NCBI GenBank assembly: GCA_002415485.1
Contig: DHYU01000086.1
Location: 1 to 14,283 of the forward strand
Source: Proteobacteria bacterium UBA5122
GTDB taxonomy: Bacteria; Pseudomonadota; Gammaproteobacteria; Tenderiales; Tenderiaceae
Direction of reading: 5' to 3'
DNA length: 14,283 nucleotides
Positions 5,146 to 13,432 of the stretch are shown piece after piece (position 1 is the first letter of the stretch; each line of letters starts with the position of its first letter). The position numbers and the translations under genes were made by a program. The notes under the pieces were generated by a model, which saw nothing but the letters and a program-made list of their open reading frames with translations, did not search any database and was not told where the DNA came from.

Positions 5146-6080
5146 TGGCACAGGGGGACTTTGAGCATCGCCCGGTGATGCTGGAGGAAGCAGTGCAGGC
5201 ACTGAACCTCAAATCAGGCGGCACCTATATAGACGCGACCTTCGGCCGCGGCGGCCACAGTGCGGCCATTTTGGCGCAGCTGTCGAGCGAGGGGCGTCTG
5301 ATCGGCATCGATAAAGACCCTCAGGCGATTGCCACTGCGCAGGCCAGATTTGGTGGTGATGCGCGTTTCAGTATTTATCAGGGCAGCTTTGCCGAGTTGA
5401 CGCAGGTGGCGCTTGATGCCGGCGTGAGTGGTCAGGTCGATGGTGTGTTGATGGACCTGGGGGTGTCGTCGCCACAGCTGGATGATGCCAGCCGTGGATT
5501 TAGTTTTTTGCGCGACGGGCCTCTGGATATGCGCATGAATCCGGATCAGGGGCAGAGTGCGGCTGAGTGGCTGGCAACTGCCAAGGCGGGCGATATCGCG
5601 CAGGTGTTGAAGGAATTCGGTGAGGAGCGCTTCGCCAAGCGTATCGCTGGCGCGATCGTCAAGGCGCGCGCAGAGGCACCCATCGAGACCACGGCGCAGC
5701 TGGCGGAGATCGTCAAGGCGGCCAATCCCAAGTGGGAAAAGGATAAACACCCGGCGACACGCGCCTTCCAGGCGATACGGATTTATATCAATCGTGAGCT
5801 TGGGGACCTGGATGACTGTCTGGCGCGGGTGATCGACGTGCTGGCCCCTGGTGGGCGTTTGGCGATCATCAGCTTTCATTCGCTGGAGGATCGCAAGGTC
5901 AAACGCTTCATGCGCGATCAGGCGCGTGGCGATGATTTTCCGGCTGATCTGCCGGTGACACAGGATCAGTTGAACCCGAAGTTAAGGCTCGTCGGCAAGG
6001 CAATCTATGCCGGTGAGGCCGAACTGGATGTAAACCCCCGGGCCCGCAGCGCCGTGCTGCGTGTGGCGGAGAAGGTTTGA
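5145..6080 (+). CDS. rsmH: 16S rRNA (cytosine(1402)-N4)-methyltransferase RsmH
   Basis: A 311-residue SAM-dependent methyltransferase (formerly MraW) that modifies N4 of C1402 in 16S rRNA. Motifs seen: HRPVMLEEAV (8-17), SAM-binding DATFGRGGHS (30-39), the acidic SAM contact GIDKDPQA (54-61), catalytic-region DLGVSSPQLDDASRGFSF (104-121) with GPLDMRM, KHPATRAFQAIRI, and GGRLAIISFHSLEDR with VKRF near the C-terminus. Length matches E. coli (313). Start ATG 5145 overlaps the mraZ stop by one base and has little Shine-Dalgarno, so translation is probably coupled to mraZ; a TTG at 5142 is the only near alternative. Confidence 0.97.
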   Translation: MAQGDFEHRPVMLEEAVQALNLKSGGTYIDATFGRGGHSAAILAQLSSEGRLIGIDKDPQAIATAQARFGGDARFSIYQGSFAELTQVALDAGVSGQVDGVLMDLGVSSPQLDDASRGFSFLRDGPLDMRMNPDQGQSAAEWLATAKAGDIAQVLKEFGEERFAKRIAGAIVKARAEAPIETTAQLAEIVKAANPKWEKDKHPATRAFQAIRIYINRELGDLDDCLARVIDVLAPGGRLAIISFHSLEDRKVKRFMRDQARGDDFPADLPVTQDQLNPKLRLVGKAIYAGEAELDVNPRARSAVLRVAEKV

Positions 6081-6382
6081 TGGCGGCGGTGACACCGGTC
6101 CAGTCCAAGCCCCGTCACGGGGTGGCGCTGGTGGTCGCGTTGCTGGCGGTGGCCGTATTGGTGTCGGCACTGGCGGTGGTGTACGCCAAACACAAGAGTC
6201 GCGCGTTGTTTGCAGAATTGCAGGGCCTGCGTCAGGCGCAGGACCAAATGGATGTGGAGTGGAGTCAGTTGTTGTTGGAGCAGAGCACATGGGCGACGCA
6301 CGGGCGCGTGGAAAGCGTCGCACGTAATCGTCTCGATATGCAGCTGCCCGAGCCGGGCCAAGTGGTGATTATTAAGCAATGA
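6080..6382 (+). CDS. ftsL: Cell division protein FtsL
   Basis: A 100-residue bitopic inner-membrane protein: a short cytoplasmic tail with basic residues (K10, R12, H13), one transmembrane helix (14-36), then a periplasmic segment (about 37-85) with heptad-like leucines (AELQGLRQAQDQM, LLLEQSTW) fitting a coiled coil, and a C-terminus ARNRLDMQLPEPGQVVIIK typical of FtsL. FtsL pairs with FtsB and FtsQ and relays the activation signal to FtsW-FtsI. The sequence is poorly conserved in the family, so position between rsmH and ftsI carries much of the identification. ATG 6080 shares a base with the rsmH stop and is preceded by the purine run GGAGAAGG (6068-6075). Confidence 0.94.
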   Translation: MAAVTPVQSKPRHGVALVVALLAVAVLVSALAVVYAKHKSRALFAELQGLRQAQDQMDVEWSQLLLEQSTWATHGRVESVARNRLDMQLPEPGQVVIIKQ

Positions 6383-8121
6383 AACATGCTCAACCCTTAT
6401 CGCTGAACGGCCGTCGTTGGCTGGTGCTGACATGCCTGTTAATGGCAGGGGCGGGGCTCGCCTGGCGGGCAGTCTATCTGCAGACCGACAACACCGACTT
6501 TCTGCAGCAGGAAGGCAATGACCGTCATCAGCGCACACTCGAGCTGGCGGCGCATCGCGGTATCGTCTACGACCGAAACGGCGAACCGCTGGCGGTGAGC
6601 ACGCCGGTCGACTCGGTGGTGGTGGATCCGAGGCTCTATCTGCTACGGGTGGCCCCTAGCGATAGTGAAAAACTGGCCCGCCTCCTGGAGCTAAACCCGA
6701 AAGAAATGATGAAGCGTATTCAGGCCCGCGACGATCGCGGGTTTTTGTATTTACGTCGACACGTTAGTCCAGAGCTGGCAGCGCGGGTCAAGGCGTTGGC
6801 GCTGGATGGTATTTCGCTGGAGCGCGAATACCGCCGTTTTTATCCTGAGGGTGAGGTTGCCAGTCACATCGTTGGTCTGACCAATATCGATGACGAAGGT
6901 CAGGAGGGGCTGGAGCTGGCGCTGGATGACATGCTGCGTGGTGAAAAGGGTCTGGTGCAGGTGCGCAAGGACAATCGCGGTCGTGTCGTTGAAGGTGTGC
7001 GCCGCGTGCGTGAGCCAGAGCCGGGGGAAGATGTGACCCTGAGCATCGACAAGCGCCTGCAATATCTGGCGTATCGCGAACTGAAGGTGGCGGTGCAAAC
7101 GCATCAAGCGGTATCCGCCTCGGCGGTGTTGTTGGATGCGCGTAGCGGCGAGGTGTTGGCGATGGTCAACCAACCCAGCTACAACCCCAACAACCGCAGC
7201 AGCCTCACCCCCGGCGCCGCCCGTAATCGTGCGACGACGGATGTCTTTGAGCCCGGTTCCACGATGAAGCCGTTTACCATCGCGGCGGCCCTGGAGGCGG
7301 GTACGATCTCTGCGCGCACGGTTGTCGACACGTCTCCCGGTTACATGCGTGTCGGCGGCAATACGATTCGTGACGCCCTTAACTACGGCCAGATGGACGT
7401 GACCGCGATCCTGCAAAAATCGAGCAACGTCGGCACCAGCAAGATTGCGCTCAGCCTCAGTCCCGAACAGCAATGGAAGACCTATGCTGCGTTTGGCTTT
7501 GGCATGAGCAGCCAAAGCGGTTTCCCGGGTGAGGCTGATGGCGCGATCGGAGACTACTGGTTGTGGAAGGACTCGCAGCAGGTCAGCCGTTCGTATGGCT
7601 ATGGCCTGTCGGTATCGGCCCTGCAGCTGGCGCGCGCCTACACTGTGTTTGGCAACGATGGTCGTTTGCTGCCGGTCAGCTTCCGCAAGTTGGACCAAAT
7701 GCCTGAGGGCGATCGCGTGTTGAGCGCCAAGGTGGCGCAACAGGTGCGCACGATGCTGGAGAGTGTGATGGCCGACGAGGGCACCGGCACCGCGGCGCGT
7801 GTAGGTGGTTATCGCATCGCCGGTAAGACGGGTACAGCGCACAAGGTTGCACGCGGCGGTTATGCCGAAGATCGTTATTCCGCGCTGTTTGCCGGGTTGG
7901 CCCCGGCCAGCGATCCGCGCTTGGTCTTGGTTGTTGTCGTGCATGATCCACGCCTGGGTGAGTATCACGGCGGCAAGGTGGCGGCGCCTGTCTTCTCGCG
8001 CATCATGAGCGGTGCGTTGCGCCTGATGAATGTGGCGCCGGATGATGTCAAAGACAGTCAGCAGATTCTGGCCGGACTCAAGGGCGGCACATTTCACGTG
8101 GCGCGTGGAGGTGCTCAATGA
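6379..8121 (+). CDS. ftsI: Septal peptidoglycan transpeptidase FtsI (PBP3)
   Basis: A 580-residue class B penicillin-binding protein (E. coli PBP3 has 588) that cross-links septal peptidoglycan in the periplasm and forms the synthase complex with FtsW. A single N-terminal transmembrane anchor covers about 13-30. The pedestal domain includes HRGIVYDRNGEPLAVS (59-74) and the GEVASHIVGLTNIDDEGQEG region (158-177). The penicillin-binding domain has all three active-site motifs: S294-T-M-K297 (acylated serine 294), S348-S-N350 and K483-T-G-T486. The start ATG 6379 overlaps the ftsL stop by four bases (ATGA) with no clear Shine-Dalgarno, indicating coupled translation. Active-site motifs are intact. 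Confidence 0.98.
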   Translation: MKHAQPLSLNGRRWLVLTCLLMAGAGLAWRAVYLQTDNTDFLQQEGNDRHQRTLELAAHRGIVYDRNGEPLAVSTPVDSVVVDPRLYLLRVAPSDSEKLARLLELNPKEMMKRIQARDDRGFLYLRRHVSPELAARVKALALDGISLEREYRRFYPEGEVASHIVGLTNIDDEGQEGLELALDDMLRGEKGLVQVRKDNRGRVVEGVRRVREPEPGEDVTLSIDKRLQYLAYRELKVAVQTHQAVSASAVLLDARSGEVLAMVNQPSYNPNNRSSLTPGAARNRATTDVFEPGSTMKPFTIAAALEAGTISARTVVDTSPGYMRVGGNTIRDALNYGQMDVTAILQKSSNVGTSKIALSLSPEQQWKTYAAFGFGMSSQSGFPGEADGAIGDYWLWKDSQQVSRSYGYGLSVSALQLARAYTVFGNDGRLLPVSFRKLDQMPEGDRVLSAKVAQQVRTMLESVMADEGTGTAARVGGYRIAGKTGTAHKVARGGYAEDRYSALFAGLAPASDPRLVLVVVVHDPRLGEYHGGKVAAPVFSRIMSGALRLMNVAPDDVKDSQQILAGLKGGTFHVARGGAQ

Positions 8122-9596
8122 TCGCCTTGCCACAGCTGCTGATGAATATCGTCGATGATGTACCGGCGATCGAGATTCGCGAACTGGCCTTTGACAGTCG
8201 TCGTGTCGCCACCGGTGATCTGTTTATTGCGCTGAACGGACTGCGCAGCCGCGGTCATGACTATATTCCTCAGGTGTTGGCGGCGGGCGCAGCGGCCGTG
8301 GTCTACGATGCCGCGGTCGAGGTGTCGATCGATACTGAGGTGCCGCTGATCGCGGTGCCAGATCTGGCGCAGAAGGCCGGCATGATAGCGGCGCGCCGTT
8401 ATGGTCAGCCGAGTCAGGCGCAGTACGTGGTCGGCGTGACCGGCACCAATGGCAAGACCTCCTGCAGCCAATTCATTGCCCAAGCCCTGCACAGCGCGGC
8501 GGCACCGGCAGCGGTGATCGGCACCCTGGGTAATGGCGTTTGGGGTCACTTGGCGGCGGCCACGCACACCACGCCCGATGCGCTCAGCGTGCAACGCCTG
8601 TTGGCAGAGCTGAAAGCGGCAGGGGCGGATCAGGTGGCGATGGAGGTCTCGTCGCATGCGCTGGATCAGGGGCGCGTCATCGGTGTCGCGTTTGATGCCG
8701 TCGTCTTCACCAATCTCAGTCATGACCATCTGGATTACCACGGCACGATGGCGGCCTACGGTGCGGCCAAGGCGCGACTGTTTACCGAATTTGATGCCGC
8801 AGCGGCCGTGATCAATGCCGACGACGGCTTTGGTCGCGAACTACTGAATTTGGTGCCTGCGACCAGCCAGCTGTGGGCCTATGGCCTGAATGAGATGCAG
8901 CCGCTGCCTGCCCGTACCCAGCGTGTGTGGGGGCAATTGCTGCGCTGTGATCATGCTGGACTGCTGCTGCAGGTGACGACCCCGCAAGGCGTCGGTCGGA
9001 TAGAGGCGTCTTTGCTCGGCCGCTTCAACGCCAGCAATCTGTTGGCGGTGCTGTGTGTGCTGCTGGCCAAGGGCGTGGCGCTGGATGAGGCGTGTGCGCG
9101 GCTGTCGCGCCTGACCACCGTGCCTGGGCGCATGGAGCGTTTTGGTGGTGATGGAAAGCGTCCGCTGGTGGTCGTCGATTATGCGCACACGCCCGATGCG
9201 CTGGAGCAGGCGCTGCTGGCATTACGCGATCATTGTCATGGTCTGCTGTGGTGTGTGTTCGGTTGTGGCGGTGATCGTGACCGTGAGAAACGCCCCGTGA
9301 TGGGCCGCATCGCCGAGCGTTTTGCCGACCGCGTGGTGGTCACCGATGACAATCCACGAAACGAGCTGTCGGCCAATATCATCAGCGCGATTATCGACGG
9401 CATGCAGCAACCGGTGGCGGTGTTGACGATCGCCGATCGTCGTCAGGCGCTGGCGCATGTGATCGCCTCGGCCAGCGCCAATGATGTGGTGCTGGTGGCA
9501 GGCAAGGGGCACGAAGATTATCAGCAGGTGGGTGAACAACGCCTGCCGTACAGTGACCGCGACACCGTCGACCAACTATTGCGGGAGGCAGCATGA
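8118..9596 (+). CDS. murE: UDP-MurNAc-L-Ala-D-Glu:meso-DAP ligase MurE
   Basis: A 492-residue cytoplasmic Mur ligase that adds the third peptide-stem residue using ATP. The N-terminal UDP-binding domain has DSRRVATGDLFIAL (26-39). The central ATPase has P-loop GVTGTNGKTS (106-115), EVSSHALDQGR (176-186) and HDHLDYHGTM (202-211), with K218 in the place of the carbamylated lysine. The C-terminal domain has VVDYAHTPDALEQAL and DDNPRNE; DNPR (411-414) is the signature for meso-diaminopimelate rather than lysine. The length is close to E. coli (495). ATG 8118 overlaps the ftsI stop by four bases and has a strong Shine-Dalgarno GGAGG (8107-8111). Confidence 0.98.
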   Translation: MIALPQLLMNIVDDVPAIEIRELAFDSRRVATGDLFIALNGLRSRGHDYIPQVLAAGAAAVVYDAAVEVSIDTEVPLIAVPDLAQKAGMIAARRYGQPSQAQYVVGVTGTNGKTSCSQFIAQALHSAAAPAAVIGTLGNGVWGHLAAATHTTPDALSVQRLLAELKAAGADQVAMEVSSHALDQGRVIGVAFDAVVFTNLSHDHLDYHGTMAAYGAAKARLFTEFDAAAAVINADDGFGRELLNLVPATSQLWAYGLNEMQPLPARTQRVWGQLLRCDHAGLLLQVTTPQGVGRIEASLLGRFNASNLLAVLCVLLAKGVALDEACARLSRLTTVPGRMERFGGDGKRPLVVVDYAHTPDALEQALLALRDHCHGLLWCVFGCGGDRDREKRPVMGRIAERFADRVVVTDDNPRNELSANIISAIIDGMQQPVAVLTIADRRQALAHVIASASANDVVLVAGKGHEDYQQVGEQRLPYSDRDTVDQLLREAA

Positions 9597-10978
9597 TCAG
9601 TATGAGTCTTGCCCAGGCGGCCAACGCGATGCAGGCCTTGATGGAGCCGAAGCAGGCGGCGCTGTTTAGTGGTGTATCTACCGACAGCCGCAGCATCCAG
9701 GCCGGCCAATTGTTTGTCGCGCTGCATGGTCCGAACTTCGATGGTCATCAATATCTGGCGCAGGTGCGCGCTGCGGGGGCAGCGGCGGCCGTGGTCTCGC
9801 ATCTGGTCGACGATGACCTGCCGCAGATCCTGGTCGACGACACACGCCTCGCGCTGGGCCGTTTGGCGGCCACATGGCGTGCACAATTCGACGGCCCGGT
9901 GATCGGCATCACCGGCAGCAATGGCAAGACCTCACTCAAGGAGATGTGCGCGGCGATCATGCGCCAGCAGGGTGAGTGCTGGTTTACGCAGGGCAATCTG
10001 AACAACGACATCGGCGTACCGCTGACATTGTTTCAGCTGGACCCCAACAAGCACCGCGCAGCGGTGATCGAGATGGGGGCCAACCATGTCGGCGAGATCG
10101 CCTATCTGACGCAGCTGGTGCGGCCGGATGTGGCGGTGGTCAATAACGTCGGTCCGGCGCATATCGGCGAGTTTGGTTCGATGGACAACATCGCCCGCGG
10201 CAAGGCCGAGATCTGGCAGGGGCTGCGTGATGGCGGCATGGCGGTGCTGAACGCCGACGACGTCTATTTCGATTATTGGTGCGCGCTGACCCACGAGCAG
10301 GCCGCGATCAGCTTTGGCACGAACGCCAAGGCCGATGTGCGTCTGCGCGACGGCAGTCTGGAGTGCCAGTTGAACGGCGAGCGTTTTGCGCAGCGTTTTA
10401 TCGTCGAGCGCGGCGATGAGCAGATCGATGTCGCCCTGCCGCTGGTCGGTCGTCACAACGTGATGAATGCACTGGCGGCGACGGCAGTGACCATGGCGGC
10501 TGGCGCGACAGCGGCCCAGGTGGTCGCCGGACTGGCCACCGTGCAAGCGGTCAAGGGGCGGCTCTATCCGCTGGCCGGGATCAATCAACAGCTGTTGCTG
10601 GATGACAGCTACAACGCCAATGCCGCGTCGATGAAGGCGGCGATTGATGTGCTGGCACAGATGAGTGGTGAGCGCATTCTGGTGATCGGTGACATGGCCG
10701 AGCTGGGTGACGAGGCCGAGAGCACGCATCGTACCGTCGCCGTCCAGGCGCGTGAGGCGGGGATCAGCAGATTGTTTGGCTGTGGGCCACTGAGCCGCCT
10801 GGCGGTAGAGGCCTTCGGCGAAGGTGGACAAGGTTTTTCTGAGCGTTCGGTGCTGAGTCTGGCATTGCAGGATGTGATGCAGGCGGCGGCACCGGCGACT
10901 CAGGTGGTTTTATGTAAAGGCTCGCGTAGCGCCCGCATGGATGAAGTGGTCGCAGCAGTGAAGGCGGGGGCGCACTAG
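9593..10978 (+). CDS. murF: UDP-MurNAc-tripeptide:D-Ala-D-Ala ligase MurF
   Basis: A 461-residue cytoplasmic Mur ligase that completes the pentapeptide by adding D-Ala-D-Ala. Seen are the N-terminal STDSRSIQAGQLFVAL (29-44), P-loop GITGSNGKTSLKEM (105-118), NNDIGVPLTL, the EMGANHVGEI block, the Mur-ligase VGRHNVMNALAA block, and DDSYNANAASMKAA in the C-terminal domain. Its N-terminal domain visibly resembles that of MurE, as expected for paralogous ligases. ATG 9593 overlaps the murE stop by four bases and follows GGGAGG (9583-9588); an internal ATG at 9602 is a less likely start. Confidence 0.98.
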   Translation: MISMSLAQAANAMQALMEPKQAALFSGVSTDSRSIQAGQLFVALHGPNFDGHQYLAQVRAAGAAAAVVSHLVDDDLPQILVDDTRLALGRLAATWRAQFDGPVIGITGSNGKTSLKEMCAAIMRQQGECWFTQGNLNNDIGVPLTLFQLDPNKHRAAVIEMGANHVGEIAYLTQLVRPDVAVVNNVGPAHIGEFGSMDNIARGKAEIWQGLRDGGMAVLNADDVYFDYWCALTHEQAAISFGTNAKADVRLRDGSLECQLNGERFAQRFIVERGDEQIDVALPLVGRHNVMNALAATAVTMAAGATAAQVVAGLATVQAVKGRLYPLAGINQQLLLDDSYNANAASMKAAIDVLAQMSGERILVIGDMAELGDEAESTHRTVAVQAREAGISRLFGCGPLSRLAVEAFGEGGQGFSERSVLSLALQDVMQAAAPATQVVLCKGSRSARMDEVVAAVKAGAH

Positions 10979-10979
10979 C

Positions 10980-12062
10980 ATGTTGTTATATCTGACCGAA
11001 TATCTGAGCCAGTTTCACAGCGGATTCGGTGTCTTCAATTACCTGACGCTGCGCGCCATCATGGGTGTATTGACCGCGCTGCTGATCTGTTTTGTCGTCG
11101 GTCCGCCGATGATCCGCAAGCTCAGCTTCTACAAGATGGGCCAACCAATCCGTGATGTAGGCCCGCAAAGCCATTTCAGCAAGGCTGGTACCCCGACCAT
11201 GGGTGGTGCGCTGATCCTGGTCGCGGTTGCGATCAGCACCCTGTTGTGGGGTGATCTCGAAAATCGCTACGTGTGGGTGGTGTTGCTGACGACCCTCGCC
11301 TTCGGCGCGATCGGTTTTTATGACGACTACAAAAAACTGGTGCTGAAGAATTCTGCCGGACTGGCGGCGCGCTACAAATACCTGTGGCAGTCGGTGTTTG
11401 GTCTGGCCGCAGCGGTATTCCTGTACAGCACTGCGGTGATGCCGGTCGAGACCCAGTTGATCGTACCCTTCTTCAAAGACGTGGCCATTGACCTGGGTCT
11501 GATGTTCATCCTGCTGACCTACTTCGTCGTCGTCGGCTCGAGCAATGCAGTGAACCTGACCGACGGTCTTGATGGTCTGGCGATCCTGCCCACGGTGATG
11601 GTCATCGGCGCGCTGGCGATCTTCGCCTACGCCACCGGTAACGTGAAATTTGCAGAGTACCTCGGCATCCCCTACATCGAAGGCGTCGGCGAGGTGGTGA
11701 TCTTCTGCGCAACGGTGGTCGGCGCAGGTCTCGGCTTTTTGTGGTTCAACACCTATCCGGCCCAGGTCTTCATGGGGGATGTCGGCGCGCTGGCCTTGGG
11801 CGCGGCGCTGGGCATCGTTGCAGTGGTGGTGCGTCAGGAATTGGTGTTGTTGATCATGGGCGGCGTGTTCGTCATCGAAACGCTGTCGGTCATCATGCAG
11901 GTGGCGTCGTTCAAGCTGACCGGCAAGCGCATCTTCCGCATGGCGCCGTTGCATCACCACTTTGAATTAAAAGGTTGGCCCGAGCCTCGGGTTATTGTGC
12001 GGTTTTGGATTATCACCGTCATTCTGGTGTTGATCGGTTTGGCAACGTTGAAGATTCGGTGA
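10980..12062 (+). CDS. mraY: Phospho-MurNAc-pentapeptide transferase MraY
   Basis: A 360-residue polytopic inner-membrane enzyme, the same length as E. coli MraY, which transfers phospho-MurNAc-pentapeptide to undecaprenyl phosphate to make lipid I. About ten hydrophobic helices can be read. Catalytic and Mg2+-site residues are intact: D115-D116 in GFYDDYKK, NLTDGLDGLA (192-201), D267 in VFMGDVGAL, and the histidine cluster 325-327 in APLHHHFELKGWPE. The gene starts one base after the murF stop, the only cluster junction read here as a gap without any overlapping alternative. A G run (10966-10970) nine bases upstream of the ATG is a weak ribosome site. Confidence 0.98.
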   Translation: MLLYLTEYLSQFHSGFGVFNYLTLRAIMGVLTALLICFVVGPPMIRKLSFYKMGQPIRDVGPQSHFSKAGTPTMGGALILVAVAISTLLWGDLENRYVWVVLLTTLAFGAIGFYDDYKKLVLKNSAGLAARYKYLWQSVFGLAAAVFLYSTAVMPVETQLIVPFFKDVAIDLGLMFILLTYFVVVGSSNAVNLTDGLDGLAILPTVMVIGALAIFAYATGNVKFAEYLGIPYIEGVGEVVIFCATVVGAGLGFLWFNTYPAQVFMGDVGALALGAALGIVAVVVRQELVLLIMGGVFVIETLSVIMQVASFKLTGKRIFRMAPLHHHFELKGWPEPRVIVRFWIITVILVLIGLATLKIR

Positions 12063-12069
12063 TGGGTGT

Positions 12070-12073
12070 GGAG
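12070..12073 (+). promoter_or_regulatory. Shine-Dalgarno favouring the second murD ATG
   Basis: GGAG nine bases before ATG 12083. The first candidate, ATG 12062, overlaps the mraY stop (TGATG) but has no purine-rich site in front of it. Confidence 0.5.
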
Positions 12074-12082
12074 TTGGCGAAC

Positions 12083-13432
12083 ATGGCAGATACTCAGGTG
12101 AAAAGTTGCGGCAAGACGGTGGTGGTCGGACTGGGCAAGACCGGGGTCGCCTGCGCGCGCTTTTTGACCGAGCGCGGTGAAGATGTGCTGGTGATGGACA
12201 GCTCGCACGAGCCTTCCGGTCTGTCGGCGCTGCGCAAGCAGGTGCCGAACCTGAAGCCGATCCTGGGGCAGTTGGATCAGGATCTGTTATGCGGTGCTGC
12301 GCGCGTGATCGTTAGCCCTGGTGTGCCGCTCTACCACCCGGCGATTCAGGCGGCGCGCAATGCCGGCGTGGAGATCATCGGCGATATCGAATTGTTTGCC
12401 CGTTACGCCCAGGCGCCGGTGGTGGCGATTACCGGTTCCAACGGCAAGAGCACCGTCACCGCCCTGTTGAACGAGATGGCCAAGGCGGCCGGCGTCGATG
12501 TGCGCATGGGTGGCAACATTGGTACGCCGGTGCTGGAGCTGCTGGAGCAGGCCGAGCCGGCCTTGTATGTATTGGAGCTATCCAGCTTTCAGTTGGAGTC
12601 GACCTCCAGCCTGAACGCCAAGGCCGCCGTGGTCTTGAATCTGAGTCAGGATCATCTGGATCGTTACAACTCGATGGATGACTACGCCGACGCCAAGTAC
12701 CGCATCTTCCACGGCGATGGCGTGATGGTGTTGAACCGTGATGACGAGCGCGTCGCTGCGTGGGCGGATGCGGGTCGAGATTGCCGTTGGTTTGGTCTGG
12801 AGCCGCCGCAGGCGGATAAGGAATACGGGCTGATGGAGGCAGAGGGCCAGTTGTGGCTGATGCGTGGCCAGGAACGCCTGATGGCGGTGGACGAGATGAA
12901 GCTGGTTGGCCGTCACAACTTTGCCAATGCACTGGCGGCACTGGTGCTGGGCGATGCGGTCGGTCTGTCGATGGACGGTATGTTGCAGGCGTTGCGCACC
13001 TTTGCCGGTTTGTCGCACCGTTGTCAGTGGGTCGCTGAGCAGGATGGCGTCAATTGGTACAACGACTCCAAGGCGACCAATGTCGGCGCTGCGGTGGCGG
13101 CGATCTCGGGCATGGATGATCCGGTGGTGTTGATCGCCGGCGGTCTCGGCAAGGGGCAGGACTTTGCGCCACTGAAAGATGTGGTGGCCAAACATTGTCG
13201 TGCAGTGGTGATGATGGGGCGTGATGCGGGTCAGATTCAAGCTGCACTGGGTGATGTGGTGCCGGTGCGCATGGCGGCCAATCTGGGCGAGGTGATCAGT
13301 GTCGCGCGTGAATTGGCGCAACCTGGTGATGTCGTGTTGTTGTCACCTGCCTGCGCCAGCTTCGACATGTTCAGTGGTTATGAAGATCGCGGTGCGCAAT
13401 TCGTCGCCGCCGTACAACGAGGGCTGGCATGA
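12083..13432 (+). CDS. murD: UDP-MurNAc-L-Ala:D-Glu ligase MurD
   Basis: A 449-residue cytoplasmic Mur ligase (E. coli MurD has 438) that adds D-glutamate to UDP-MurNAc-L-Ala. The Rossmann-like UDP-binding start is KTVVVGLGKTGVACARFL (11-28), followed by VSPGVPLYHPAI, GDIELF, P-loop AITGSNGKSTVTAL (115-128), MGGNIGTPVLELL, YVLELSSFQLESTSSL, HLDRYNSMDDYADAK with K205 at the carbamylated-lysine position, GRHNFANALAA, NDSKATNVGA (327-336) and LSPACASFDMF near the end. I chose ATG 12083 because MADTQVKS aligns with the E. coli N-terminus MADYQGKN and GGAG precedes it. ATG 12062 would add seven residues and overlap mraY by one base; either is possible. Confidence 0.96.
   Translation: MADTQVKSCGKTVVVGLGKTGVACARFLTERGEDVLVMDSSHEPSGLSALRKQVPNLKPILGQLDQDLLCGAARVIVSPGVPLYHPAIQAARNAGVEIIGDIELFARYAQAPVVAITGSNGKSTVTALLNEMAKAAGVDVRMGGNIGTPVLELLEQAEPALYVLELSSFQLESTSSLNAKAAVVLNLSQDHLDRYNSMDDYADAKYRIFHGDGVMVLNRDDERVAAWADAGRDCRWFGLEPPQADKEYGLMEAEGQLWLMRGQERLMAVDEMKLVGRHNFANALAALVLGDAVGLSMDGMLQALRTFAGLSHRCQWVAEQDGVNWYNDSKATNVGAAVAAISGMDDPVVLIAGGLGKGQDFAPLKDVVAKHCRAVVMMGRDAGQIQAALGDVVPVRMAANLGEVISVARELAQPGDVVLLSPACASFDMFSGYEDRGAQFVAAVQRGLA

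Noticed and set aside
5214..5879. 221-codon minus-strand open frame opposite rsmH
   Set aside because: rsmH is fully supported by conserved motifs on the other strand; nothing recognisable in this translation.
6751..8133. 460-codon open frame on the minus strand opposite ftsI
   Set aside because: It lies entirely over the intact ftsI frame with all penicillin-binding motifs; the translation is rich in R, H and Q with no domain, typical of an antisense shadow in G+C-rich DNA.
9932..10831. 299-codon minus-strand open frame opposite murF
   Set aside because: Shadow of murF; no recognisable motif, no ribosome site, low-complexity H/R/Q-rich translation.
10986..11960. 324-codon minus-strand open frame opposite mraY
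   Set aside because: Shadow of a membrane-protein gene: complementary codons give a very D/H/Q-rich product with no membrane or domain features.
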